Origin: Paralichthys olivaceus
Lineage: Eukaryota; Chordata; Actinopteri; Pleuronectiformes; Paralichthyidae
Reading direction: 5' to 3'
Assembly (NCBI RefSeq): GCF_024713975.1
Contig: NC_091099.1
Coordinates: forward strand, 10,704,001-10,768,000
DNA: 64,000 nucleotides
The position numbers and the translations under genes are program-made. Below the pieces are notes generated by a model. That model saw nothing but the letters and a program-made list of their open reading frames with translations. It searched no databases and was not told the DNA's origin. Of the stretch, positions 52,860-64,000 are shown piece by piece (position 1 is the stretch's first letter; each line of letters opens with the position of its first letter).

Positions 52860-53300
52860 CGGACCACAGTGGAGAGGAACAGCAGATTAACCATGATCCT
52901 ATCCGCTCACCGCTAGCCCCTTCATTCGCTCCGTTACACCAGCATTTAAAAGGAGGAGGGGACGCCATTGAGGCCCGTGATATGAATCCCAGACGCAGGG
53001 ACAAGAACAGAGCTTTCACCCCGTTTCACAGAAAAGACCCCTTTCTGGCATCCTCTAATCCTGGTTGCTACGGGCTTCTGGGTTCAATGGTGGACTCCCG
53101 TTGTGAGGGGACAAAGCCTCTCAGTCATGCGGCCATGGTTGCTAGGGGAGGCAGAATGTATGGGGAGGGACGGGCTGCCGTTGTCCCAGACGAAATGTCT
53201 CTCTTAAGGTGGCGGAGATGTGGTGATTGACAGGTGGCTACATGCTCCACTGCGGATCATCCGGGAGGTCTGGGGGGGGCTTATATCTGTGACCGTGTGT
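52860..53300. other. GC-richer unique island with TALE and RFX-half-site words
   Basis: Contains GGTTGCTA twice (53063-53070, 53137-53144) and TGATTGACAGGTG (53224-53236), a PBX-MEIS decamer overlapping a CAGGTG E-box. No coding signature was recognised. Regulatory role is inferred. Confidence 0.35.
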
Positions 53301-54029
53301 GTGTGTCAGTTAGTGTGTGTGGGGGTGAACAGAAGGGTTGAGAGCATATAGCCAACAAGGTTTCTGCCACCATGATGGACGTGGCACTGATTATTACCTG
53401 TAGAGGGCGCTACCTCAGCTTTAAAGAGATGATCAATCAGCCTGTAATGATCTGTGTTGCTGTGTTTGACTCTTTGACTGCTGCCAGAGTCTCATTACAA
53501 CTGTGTGGTAATACTCTAGAAAATACTTCAAAGTCATTCCTCCTTCATCCAGCTCATAATATGTTTTTCTTATCATTATTTTACCGTGCAGACTCGTCTA
53601 TATGCAGAGTTTGATACTTTTTCTACTCTCACCTTAAATAAATTCAAATTTGTGTGCTCTGTTTTTAGATTTTTGAATGAAAAAGATGCAGAAAGTCCTT
53701 TAATCAAAGTCCAGTTCATTTAGAAAAACCGTATCAGACATAAAATATAAATGAGTATGGAAAAGTCTTCATCTCTGCAGGTGATCTTTAAGTAAAAGTA
53801 AAGTGTGATCAGATAATTTACTCAGAGCTACCACATATGTTTTAACAGTTTTAACTATATTTTAAATGTTGTTATTTAGTCCAGTGGTTCCCAGTAAAGA
53901 GGTCGGGTCCCTGCAATGTGTTACAAAATAAATCGGAGGGAGCGTAATGTGATTATAATGGTGGAAAGAATGAAATACATGTGTTCCCGTTATCATTTCC
54001 ATTCATGTTTTTGACTTTTCTTGAATCTT

Positions 54030-54106
<77 letters not shown>

Positions 54107-54760
54107 TAATGTATTATTTTACTTCTTTTTATTTTAATGAAACCATCTGAGAAGTTTAGATGACGAATCTCTGTTGACATGAGATAAGGGATTCTGATAA
54201 AAAATATATTTTTGGTAAAGGATCACAAATCTCCAAACAGCCCATATATAGAACAAACAGGTATACTCTACAATTTAGTTAAGAGATATTGGAAAATTTA
54301 AAAAAAGGTCATTCCAAGTTATGTATATGGTAAAACTGGAAAATTAACATTATTAAAATAGAATGGCACTCATAGAGCTCATACATCCGTGTTTGTTTAG
54401 CTCTTATAAAGGAGAAAAAAAACTAAATCCATTTATTTGTCATAAAACATAGTTAAAGAATGTTTAAAAAAATCCTGGATCCACACATTACTTTGCATTT
54501 GGCTGAAATTTGTTTTTGTATTTTTAAAATCCTGCTAAAAAGAAAAGTAATCAACAAACAAACACACCTCATTGTCGGAGGTTTACTGAACACTTCAAGC
54601 AAGATAAGAAAGTCACATAACTCTACTGACATTTAACTTATAGCAACCGTTACAGTCAGGTGTAAAGATAAAAGCTTTGGTATAAATGAGACACAGACAA
54701 AGTGAATGTTAATTCATAAGAATCACTCGAGGGTTTGGGTTTGTGTGTATCTGCATCTAA
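53301..54760. other. AT-rich spacer with a long GT microsatellite
   Basis: No gene recognised. Most of it is AT-rich unique sequence around the (GT)n tract at 54,035-54,103. Confidence 0.6.
54035..54103. repeat. (GT)n microsatellite, about 34 units
   Basis: Pure alternating GT run. Confidence 0.97.
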
Positions 54761-54769
54761 ATGATGAGT

Positions 54770-55160
54770 GATATTCAGATTAGTGAGTCTCCTCCTCCAG
54801 TGTGGGAACCATCGCCCCGCCGGTCTCCAGACATCAGCCATCGCAGCTTCCTCTTCCAGGGCCACAGAGGTGAGAGGGAGCAGACGTGGTAGGATGTGCG
54901 GATCTGAAGGGGTTCACACACAAACGCCCGTCTCCCCTCACATTGACGTCTGGGACTGTCTGGGTTCTGCTCTCCCAGACAGGGAGCCCTTCCACCCGTC
55001 AGATGCTGCTCACACCCATCAGGCCCCTCACCCCCTTCTTCCCCTTGACCTTGACTCTGTCACCGTGGCCCTCCAGACAGTCTGGGGTCAAAGGGTAACA
55101 CAGCAGCCGCACATCAGACACGGTTCGTGTCCCTTGTGTCCATATAAATGCTGAATGGTA
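54770..55160. other. GC-richer unique island
   Basis: Overlaps a 128-codon plus-strand ORF (54768-55154) whose translation shows no family or compositional sign of a protein. More likely non-coding; function unknown. Confidence 0.25.
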
Positions 55161-55662
55161 AATCACCCTAAAGATCAGCCTGTTGGAATGTGCCGCTGAA
55201 TTCCTGGAGAGATGGACCCAAAGACCTCAGAGAACCGTAAGAGACGACAGCGACTCGATATAAAGACTTTAAATACAAGAGGTTAGATTTCATTTCCTCT
55301 TTCTCATCCTGCAGGAGCCTGGATTTAAAATAAAATAAGATAAAATGTACATTTTTATCAGTGGTTTATATATATCATCAGAATTGATTTCATTAAAAAC
55401 AATCAGCTTCCTGTCGCATCATTTCCAAGCAGCCATGCAACATTTTACATTTCACCTTTGACTGCTGATGCACTCCGTCTGCAGCCAATCACAGCCGAGC
55501 ATCCAGAATGTCATGACAGATTTGTGTGAGAAGGAAACGGCTGCAGCCTCACGTGGCTTTTTGAAAAATGCCAACCCACACAGTGTGCATGCTCTGATCC
55601 CACGTCTGACGTGAGCATGCGCACATGAGCTTAGTGTGTCTCAACGTGGGCTCATCCCTCTG

Positions 55663-55767
<105 letters not shown>

Positions 55768-56062
55768 CTCTTTTCTACCTTTTGTCTTTGGATCAATGGA
55801 CAGAAATGCATTTCTTACTGGATTTTCTGGAGATTCCACATTATTATTGTGTAAATAAATCAGCTCATTTTCTCTGCAAGACATTAGGTTAACATTAGGT
55901 TCACAAACCACTTCCATAGTGTTAGATTTTATTTTGATCGACAGCACAACCTGAAGAGTGATGTGCAGCCATGTAGTCGAGCAGTGGATTTATCTCACAT
56001 TATCACATTGAGTGATGTCTCCACATACAGAGCAGACATGGACAGTAAAGTGCAAACATGAG

Positions 56063-56063
<1 letters not shown>

Positions 56064-56127
<64 letters not shown>

Positions 56128-56155
56128 ACACACAAACACACACACAAACACACAA
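56064..56155. repeat. (CA)n microsatellite with degenerate tail
   Basis: About 30 clean CA units followed by ACACAAACAC-type degenerate units. Confidence 0.95.
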
Positions 56156-57030
56156 AGCTTTCTCTCCTTTTTCACACACCCTGGAGGGGGTTCATCTTAG
56201 TTTTATGCAGATATACTCACCAAGCATATAAATACCTCCAGCATGTGCAGCATCCAGCTCTCTGCAGATTTGTTACAAAACATCAACCATCATCTGACAC
56301 CACCTGCTTTTCAACTCCTTGTCTCCAATAATAGGAAAACTGCTGATTCCAGGTGTCACTTTCATTCTAAATCATGAAGCACAAAATGTGGAATTATTAA
56401 AACAACACAATATATATTTTTTTTTAAATGCACATTTCTCTTTAAACTCATGCTTCTGCAGGATGAGACAGAGGAGCAATGGATTATAACCATTTGTTTG
56501 AATTAAAAAAAAGATTTTCTGTCTTTCAATGTATTTCAATGAATTGACCTCAGTCGTATCAAAAATGTCTCGTGACAGTTCTCACTTTACAAGGTCACGT
56601 GTGATGTGGGTTCATATATTTTACAGCAACTCAGGAATTATCATAAATAAATAAAACAACTTTTTCCTCAAATCGGTTAAAACAAAAGTCAAAGCTGTCG
56701 CTCGTGCTAGTGGTGAAGGAAAAAATATTTATAATGCACACACACACATACACACACACACACACACACACCCCCACACAATTAACTGCGCGCACGGTAT
56801 GGGGATTAAGAATCATGCACAAACACGTGGCTTTTTTTTTTCATGAACAGTCCTTCAAATTCAAAAATTCTCTGTCTCCAGAATAAAAACGTAATACAAA
56901 CTTTAAATTATATACTGTATATATTATAAAACATAGATCCATCATTTACTTTGAATTATTGTTTAAAGCTATTTACCTGATCATGTTTGTGCATTAAGAC
57001 CTGTACAGCGTCTGGTCTCTCACAGGACAG

Positions 57031-57135
57031 ACTACATTACATTACATTACATTACATTATACTACATTACAATACATTATACTACATTACATTACATTAA
57101 ACTACATTACATCACAGTATACTACATTACATTAC
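57031..57135. repeat. ATTAC/TACAT pentanucleotide array
   Basis: Around twenty imperfect ATTAC units with TATAC variants; abuts a CpG-rich stretch on its right side. Confidence 0.9.
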
Positions 57136-57245
57136 GTGTATCCCAGCGTGGGAACGAGCTGCAGCGAGGGGCGGGACTCGTTGCTCTCATCGCGCCAATC
57201 ACAGCCGCAAACACTGACATGAAGCCTCCAATAAAAACACGTGTA
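57136..57245. promoter_or_regulatory. Small CpG-rich promoter-like stretch
   Basis: Within about 110 bases there are a GC box (GGGGCGGGAC, 57168-57177), an E2F-like CGCGCCAA, a CCAAT word in the same block, and clustered CpGs, in otherwise AT-rich DNA. No gene was found on either side, so any transcript would be a non-coding RNA or a distal first exon. Weak evidence. Confidence 0.25.
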
Positions 57246-58200
57246 AATGAACCTGTAGACAATTATTAAGCAACAGCAACGAAAAATGCTCCTTTTTATC
57301 AATAAACTAGTTTTTTAATAGTCACATTCAGTCCCGTTTAGCCACTAAAAATAAAAAATACATATTTTTTGTTCAGGTTTAAAGATTATTGATTTATTTT
57401 CAGGTATTGTAAATATCTAAATGTGTAATAGACGATGCACATATTTAGTTTTACTATAATTAGATTTAAATTGGCCAGTAAAACATTTACATGATTATTA
57501 TAGGGAAACTTTTATTGTAGTTTGATACAAAGCTGCATTTTCTGGTGATTTTGACATGTTGTTGAATGTCCATAAAGGTGTGTCAAGTTTAATTTTATGA
57601 CAGTGCTTGTGAATTTGGTTTGTCTGCTGCAGGATCAGTTTCTACCTGTGCTGTCCCTGAAGCACGACACTCATACATGTTCAGCTTCACTTTGGGCCTT
57701 TGATCCATATATTGACACTATATACAAGTATATTCTCCAAAATTACTTTATGCCATGAAACTAAATTTAAATTCAGATTTTAATCAAATTTGAATTTAAT
57801 CGAAATGCATTACATTTACACTACAGAGGAAACATTTACATAATAACACATATATACAAAAAGATATCAAATTAAGAAAATATAAGCAAACTTCCTCATA
57901 GAATCATAAACTCTATTATGTGAATTATCCACCTTTAGGCGTGACAGTGAAATGAAATCATGCAGGTTAAATTACTCTGTAATATAGTGATATAACTTTG
58001 TCAAGTACTACTGTGTCAAGCTATTTCTACTGATGCCATTTAAATTAAGCCCATAATTCAGCTGGAAGTAAGAAATAAAGAGAATTGGAGAATCAAGTAG
58101 AGGAGTAAGTAGATTTTTTTTCTTTTCAGTTTTTCCATTTTGTAAACTTTGACACTCTGAGAAACCTCGAACAGTTTGGATCGAGTGCCAGGTCCTTGGA
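57246..58200. other. AT-rich gene-free stretch
   Basis: No ORF, repeat or motif cluster recognised. Confidence 0.6.
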
Positions 58201-58730
58201 CGAGGAACCATTTGATTATAAAGAGACCCCGACTCATTGGAGGAGAAAGGGCCCCTTGTTATTTCAAACCAGCTCCTCTAACTTCCCAAAGTGCAGGGGC
58301 CCAGAGGCAGGGCTGAGGTGTGGGGGATCGTGTGTGCCGTGAGTGTGTGCGTCTCCAGTAAAAGGCTGCGGAGCGACTCCTCTGAAGCTGCAGCGGGGCC
58401 GGGTGCACGGCGAGGAAGGACCTGCAGGATACATTAAATCAGCCTGATTAGGAGTTTAGGCGAGGGCAAGGCTGGGGTCTGACTGAAAGGCGGCCGTGCA
58501 GCCCTCGAGTGATACTATTCACATCCTGGGAGAAAGGTCAGTGTCAGAGGAGTTCACAGGCCCCATCTCCTTTCTTATGCTAAGGGATCATACACATGGG
58601 CTCATTCAGAGACTGGAAAGGCATAAACAGCTCCTGCCGACTTTCCCTCCAAAATGTTTGGATTCCTCAACTCGTCGTCCGGCCTCTGTTTCTTTCTCTT
58701 GTAGCTTCTAACGTTTTTTGGTTTAGATAT
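58201..58730. other. GC-richer unique island
   Basis: Non-repetitive sequence including CCTTGTTATT (SOX-like) and CTGATTAGG (homeodomain-like). No coding family recognised; regulatory role only inferred. Confidence 0.25.
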
Positions 58731-61540
58731 GAGCTAATTGATCCTACCTTCAGTCAACGTGGTTTTACAACTTGTATCAAAGTCTAAATAATGTAAAAAA
58801 CAAACATACTCCTCTCTGAACCAGAGCTGAAGACGTGATAGTGAGAGTAGATTCAGTTTAGAATTTTTCATGAGGTGAAGCTGCTGATGTTTTCCTCTCT
58901 GCTGTTCCGCTCACTGATCTTCTTTCTCGTGACAAGGTTTTATTAACCCCTTCTATACATAGACTTCTTCATGCACTTCCCCATCCTTCCCTGCATCTAT
59001 AGTGGTCACTGGGGAATAGTCGGAAATCGCCACTTAATTAGTGGCCCTTGACCTTTGACTCTGCCACTCTCTGGCCTGTTTATTGTCCTCTGGGGGACCG
59101 TCCAGGTCGTGACCCCTGACCCCTGCTGACCTGCAGCGACTTCACGAACAAGTCCCTGACCATCGACCCCGCACTTGTCAAGACTCAAGACTCTAGTCAA
59201 AAAGCAATATTTAACTTAAGTGACTTATCCAGGCAATTACCCCCCTGCAGGAGGATGATGGGATACCGAAGCTGTCGTGATTACTTCAGGAGCTTTTTCT
59301 AATATTTGTCAGCAAACGGAAACATAAAGCACACATTTGTAAATCCAACAGAATGTGAGACATTTCTTAATGATGAAAATCACGGCAGTGTAACAGTTTT
59401 TACAGAATCATTGGAACATTTGGGCTTTGGTTCCACTCCGGCTCTACAGAGGCTGATTTTACTAATTGGTTTCCATCCATCCAGAGAGGGGAACTAATCA
59501 CCAAAATCAGCCTGTGTCGTGTTTGGATGGAAAAACATGCTGAGTCGCGGAGAGGCCTCCGTCACTGAAGTCTCCACTTCAGATTTAGGGAGAGAAAAAA
59601 AAGAGTTGTTTTACATGCTGTTCACAGTTATGACTTATTCTACTTATATTTTATTACAACATCCTCATTTCCTCACTTTTTTGGAATGACTGGTGTTCAT
59701 GTTTGATGGAATAATATTCAGTAGCCACCTTTATTTTTGTTTTAATCTTAATTTCTTTCTCATGAGGAGAAGACTGTGCTTTTAAACTGACAATGCAACA
59801 TTATCTTTCTATCTATCTATCTATTTTTCTAGATTTCATGCATTAATGCACATGTAGAAGATCTCGATTTTTTTTAATCATTTTATGTTTTAGTTATTAA
59901 CATTTTTAATGTTTTAAAAATGTGTTCAACCTCAAGAATAAAATGAATTAACAATCTGAACTGTGAAAACAGGATTTATATAATATAGAAGATAATTTCA
60001 GCACTGCCTTTCTATAGGGTGAAATGCTGCACTGTTGTAACTGTGTGTGTTTTTCTCCTGTTTTCATGTAAAGAGACACAAGGAAATAATCCCCTGCTGA
60101 TCCTCAGCATGTCCATCTGTTGTTTGACTCCGGACACAGATCAGTCGGACACTGATTGAGGTTCGACTGACACCACGACAGACTGTAATCCCAAAACCTG
60201 ATTAATCGTCAAAACTGGGCCCTGATGCAGAGTAATACATTTGGATTTAAAGGAAATGACACATTGAAATAGAGTATACGCATCTTTTATCCAGGTTAAA
60301 AAAAACTTCTTATTTCATTATAGTCTAGGCCTTTGCTTTTTTTTTTTTCGCAAAGTGCAGCAGAAAATTTGCACAATGTGATTGTAAAATTACATTTACA
60401 TTACATTTGCCTGATAAATAAAATATGAAGGCAATGAACAAAACCTTATTATATATTTTAATAGCGGTCGGGGTCATTCTGTCCATAGAATTTAGTGGCT
60501 GATGAACTTTTTCTCTCCCACACTGATTCAACACACGTCCCTCTGTCTGCTCCTCCTAATTAAAACTTAATGCGAGGTCATTCAAACACTTTCTCACACC
60601 ATCTTCACACCATCTTCACACACACACACACACACACACTAACATGTAAATCTAAAAGGAGAAAAGAAGGAAAGGCCCTGCTGATTCTCACTTTGAAACA
60701 TTTTGGAACTCATCTCCATTTTCAAATCACTTGTAATTCATTTTTGAAGCTTAATAATAAAATCCTAATAAATATATAAAAAGCAAGACTATTAAACAGA
60801 CATGATTAAGTTTTAATAATTTTTATTTTAAAGTGTGATCAACATTAGTACATTTAAAACAATTTACTTTAATGCATTTATACAACTAATATTTTACTTT
60901 TGAATATGAGAACAAGGAAATTGCACTAAAATTATAATGAAAATGTGCATTCGCTATGAAAGTACATATAAAACAATGAGTATGAATTAAGCGAAAACAA
61001 TTAAGGCTTTTTTATTTGCAGTTTTTTTTTATTGTATAATTGTGTAATAACTATATACAATTATTCATGAGTGCAGCATTTTAACATAAACTTTGTATTA
61101 TTTCTAAGGTTGGCAGTCATCTTGAGCTATATTTCAGATTTACACAGCAAATCTTTTGTTACTACACATGACTCCTCCTCCTCTTCCTCTTCTTCTTCTT
61201 CTTCTTTTTCTTCTTCTTCTTCTCGCGGTGTTTAGTTGGCAGTTAATCTCGCTGAGTTCCTGCTCTGGTGAAACAAAATCTGATGATGACATTTTGTTGC
61301 TTTTGCTCCACAGTCTCCTGGTGCCAGAGCAGTTTCCTGCAGAGAGCAGAGCCTCACAGGTCCCGTCCTGAGGAGAGACGATGCAGGGAATCATTAGCAT
61401 GAGAATCGAACTTGGCTCCATCAACTCCTCCATTGAGCATGGACAGCAAAAATATTTCACATTTTTTGGGCAGAAGAAAGAAAAGAAAAGAAAGAAAGTT
61501 TCTCTAAAGAATTAGATAGTGAACGTACATTCATTTTGTC
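58731..61540. other. Gene-free stretch, mostly AT-rich
   Basis: No gene recognised. Holds a short CTAT tract near 59,810, a CA tract near 60,619 and a CTT/TCC pyrimidine tract at 61,171-61,224. Confidence 0.6.
61171..61224. repeat. (CTT/CCT)n pyrimidine tract
   Basis: Imperfect CTT and CCT triplets. Leucine- or arginine-rich ORFs over it are repeat translations. Confidence 0.9.
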
Positions 61541-62430
61541 GAGAACTTAGTAATAATTAAAAGCTCTGTTTATAGAGTCTGCGAAGTGCTGAACAGTCAA
61601 TAAAAACAGCAAACAGTTGCCGTAAAAGAGATTAAAACAAAAACCAGAGGACCACAGGGTAAAAGAACATAAAAAGAGTAAATGAGCTCCCTTCATAAAA
61701 GTAATGTCATATAAAAGTGAGTCTATGGAGATACGTTTTAGGAACCAAGTTATAAAATGCGATGAAAATTCTGCAGCACAAAGTTCTTTGGTTAAACCTA
61801 ATATTGATGAGTGTTTTGACAGCAGTGAATTTGCAGTTGTGCATGATTTTTTTGTAGTTTTGTGCACGAGAAATCGCAGCCACTGTTTAAGAAAAACAAA
61901 CTTCCTTTTCATGCCCTGTAAAAATAGGCCCCTGTGCGCTGCGTGTTGTTCTTCTCTCCCATTTTCAGGCTGTATGCATGGAGGGATCTTGAGGCTTTTA
62001 TCCCCACGGGGAACCGGCCCAAACTCTTTCTCTGTCAATTTTCACCCACTCCCCAATTCAGACGAGCCTTTTCTCCCACCAACCTCACAATGAAGGATTT
62101 GTCCTCGTTCTCTTTGTCCACCTCTGATATCTTTTTTTTGACTGCTCCCTCTCTGCAGACGGCATGCAGCGTATGCAAATACACGCTCCTTTATTCGCGG
62201 GACCCCTCCCCTGAATGAATGCAACCTTAAATGAGGCCACACTTTTCACACATTTACAGAGGGGCATGGAAACATGCACATATTACAATCAGTGGATTTG
62301 CATGCCCGCTCTGACACGCAGTCACTCAAACATCTGACCATTTTCAAAATGAGCAGGCACAGGATTATATGGCTGACAGGTTATTTTGTCTGTGTCTTTC
62401 AGATCATTTATCCAAACAACAGAAAATGGA
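61540..62430. other. Unique island with two octamer (POU) sites
   Basis: Perfect octamers ATGCAAAT (62173-62180) and its reverse complement (62296-62303) lie 123 bases apart in opposite orientation. ACAATG SOX-core and GGATTA words are nearby. Overlapping ORFs of 163 codons (minus) and 129 codons (plus) cover the left part but resemble no family. The long open frames on both strands fit compositional constraint rather than coding. Enhancer role is inferred. Confidence 0.35.
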
Positions 62431-62796
62431 AATAGTCTAAAAAAAAGTCGCATGGAGCTAAATTCAAGATCTTTATATCTTCCAGCATTATCCAATACTA
62501 ATCATATAAACAGCTAGTTTTTTGCTGCTCCTGAGAAGTTCCGACTTTGTTTGTTTTGCCATTTAATTGAGACTAAAGACAATGTTTATTTAATATTTTA
62601 GTGCTCCCATAAAGTGATTTTCAGGCTTAACTTTTGAGTTAAATGTTCTTTAGTTCTTCTGACTTCTGTTTGAAAAGACTTGAGACTTGATTTGTAGAAG
62701 AAGAGGAAACTGGACAAAGCCTTTTGTTTGCAAAGCTTCCTAAGAAGTTATGTTCTTTTCTGTTTCACCACACTAAAGCAATGTTGTCTTATAATA

Positions 62797-62797
<1 letters not shown>

Positions 62798-62863
<66 letters not shown>
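62798..62863. repeat. (CA)n microsatellite, about 33 units
   Basis: Pure alternating CA run. Confidence 0.97.
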
Positions 62864-62865
<2 letters not shown>

Positions 62866-62989
62866 GGGCATTCAGATGTGTGGGATGAGGCTGAAAATGA
62901 GACAGAAGTGGTGAGTGCACTGAGGAGGAGGTGTGGACTGTGTAACTCCGAAGGTTGGATGAATTACAACGGCGTCTGATGAACATAAA

Positions 62990-63260
62990 GCGCAGCTAAC
63001 TTTCCCAAGCTGGCCCGTGCCATCTGTGTGTGTGTGTGTGTGGTGGGGGGTTGACGTCTGCTGGACAGCCCTGACAGTTCGGCCTTTTCAGTCGTACATT
63101 ACTGAGCCGGCCGGCCTCTTTCCCATAGCAACCCTAACAGAGGTCAAAGGCTATGTGCTACCCCGCCCGTACTCCAGGGTGGCCACAGACGCTCTTAACT
63201 TGTTGACCGGTCACAGACAGAGCGGCTACAAACATGAACTTGAACTTGTCACGTGAACGA
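62990..63260. other. GC-richer unique island with nuclear-receptor-, RFX- and TFEB-like words
   Basis: TAGCAACC (63126-63133, reverse complement of the GGTTGCTA seen near 53.1 kb), AGGTCAAAGG (DR1-like) near 63,140 and TCACGTGA (63249-63256, CLEAR/E-box palindrome). No coding family seen. Confidence 0.3.
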
Positions 63261-64000
63261 TGGAGTTGCACATGATGATGATGAGTAGAATATAACTTCC
63301 TTTATTCACCTTTTCACTTTTCTCACCCTGGTTCTGAATTAATGTGCTACCGTTAAAGAATGCAACAACAAAAAAAAAGGTCACACCAAGGATTCCCCAC
63401 CTAAATCTGCTCACCCCCGAACCTCATCTCCTCCTGATATGATTACAAAGGCCCACTGTATTAAAGGCTCAGTCACCTAATTCTCCTCTACTTTTATTGG
63501 AGCGTACAGGACCCCTACTCAGGGACGCCACGGCCAACAGACGTAATCTGAAAAGCCTGGGATGCAGAAACTTCTCTCCATCTTCCTCTAAGATACTTAA
63601 CATCGGGCTTTGTGCTAGATTAGTCTCGGCCAAAGTTGCATTAAAGAGCCCAGATGAGCCTCGCTTGACCCACATTGGACCTCATCCAAGACTATAGGGC
63701 TAGGCTTTATAAATATATATATATATATATACACATATCACAGCAGAGCCGTTAAAACATTAATAGTGTCCACACATAGTGAGGAGAATCCAAAGAGGTA
63801 ACCCAGGAGCTATATGGTATTAACATTTTATCGCTACTATGGCTACGCTGCTGCACCCGAACAGAAAAGGAAGTGAGCGCCGGCTGCTGTCACTTCATCA
63901 TGTCACATATTATAATTTCCTTGCTCTGAAAATCCCACACAGAAAAAAAAAGCAATACATAGATAATAACGAATAACAGGAGGAAAGAGAGAAGAAAGAA
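63261..64000. other. Right-edge sequence, no recognised gene
   Basis: Contains a short TA tract at 63,712-63,732. A 66-codon plus-strand ORF at 63,497-63,697 lacks any signature and is not taken as a gene. Confidence 0.5.

Noticed and set aside
54768..55154. 128-codon plus-strand ORF as a possible gene
   Set aside because: No domain or splice context and a composition like non-coding GC-rich DNA.
61140..61460. Arg-rich ORF resembling a basic nuclear protein
   Set aside because: The basic run is the translation of a CTT/CCT pyrimidine tract.

Overview
The window is nuclear DNA from a ray-finned fish, probably a percomorph teleost. Genes are split by short GT-AG introns, dinucleotide and pentanucleotide microsatellites are abundant, promoters are CpG-rich, and several dispersed-repeat fragments look like families I remember from percomorph genomes. 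No prokaryotic, phage or organellar features were seen. Exons were assembled by eye from reading-frame continuity, splice consensus and remembered family sequences; no search was run.

Layout. (1) 63-27,560, minus strand: banp, the BEN-domain nuclear protein BANP/SMAR1. Eleven coding exons are visible; the C-terminal end lies beyond the left edge. A CpG-rich promoter lies near 26.85-27.56 kb. Most of the remaining left third is banp intron, including one of 14.3 kb. (2) 28,604-36,083, minus strand: a complete, stand-alone titin-A-band-like gene of four coding exons and about 2,142 residues, with 6 Ig and 15 FN3 domains in a titin C-zone-type 11-domain periodicity, nearly all in one 6.26-kb exon. 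(3) 37,428-38,997, plus strand: gdpgp1 (GDP-D-glucose phosphorylase 1), head-to-head with the titin-like gene. (4) 42,506-49,039, plus strand: rhcg, a Rhesus-glycoprotein ammonia channel of 11 coding exons and 485 residues. (5) 49.9-64 kb: no recognisable gene, but long microsatellites separate GC-richer unique islands that carry clustered transcription-factor-like motifs. This part looks like a regulatory landscape or gene-poor spacer.

The genes do not form one pathway: BANP is a chromatin/transcription factor, the titin-like protein is presumably a sarcomeric thick-filament protein, GDPGP1 is a metabolite-repair enzyme, and Rhcg is an epithelial NH3 channel. The main candidate for something little described is the mini-titin gene: a fragment about two super-repeats long that appears to have acquired its own start exons and stop exon. 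Secondary candidates are a BANP-type CGCG motif in the banp promoter and paired TALE and POU motifs in the gene-free right arm.
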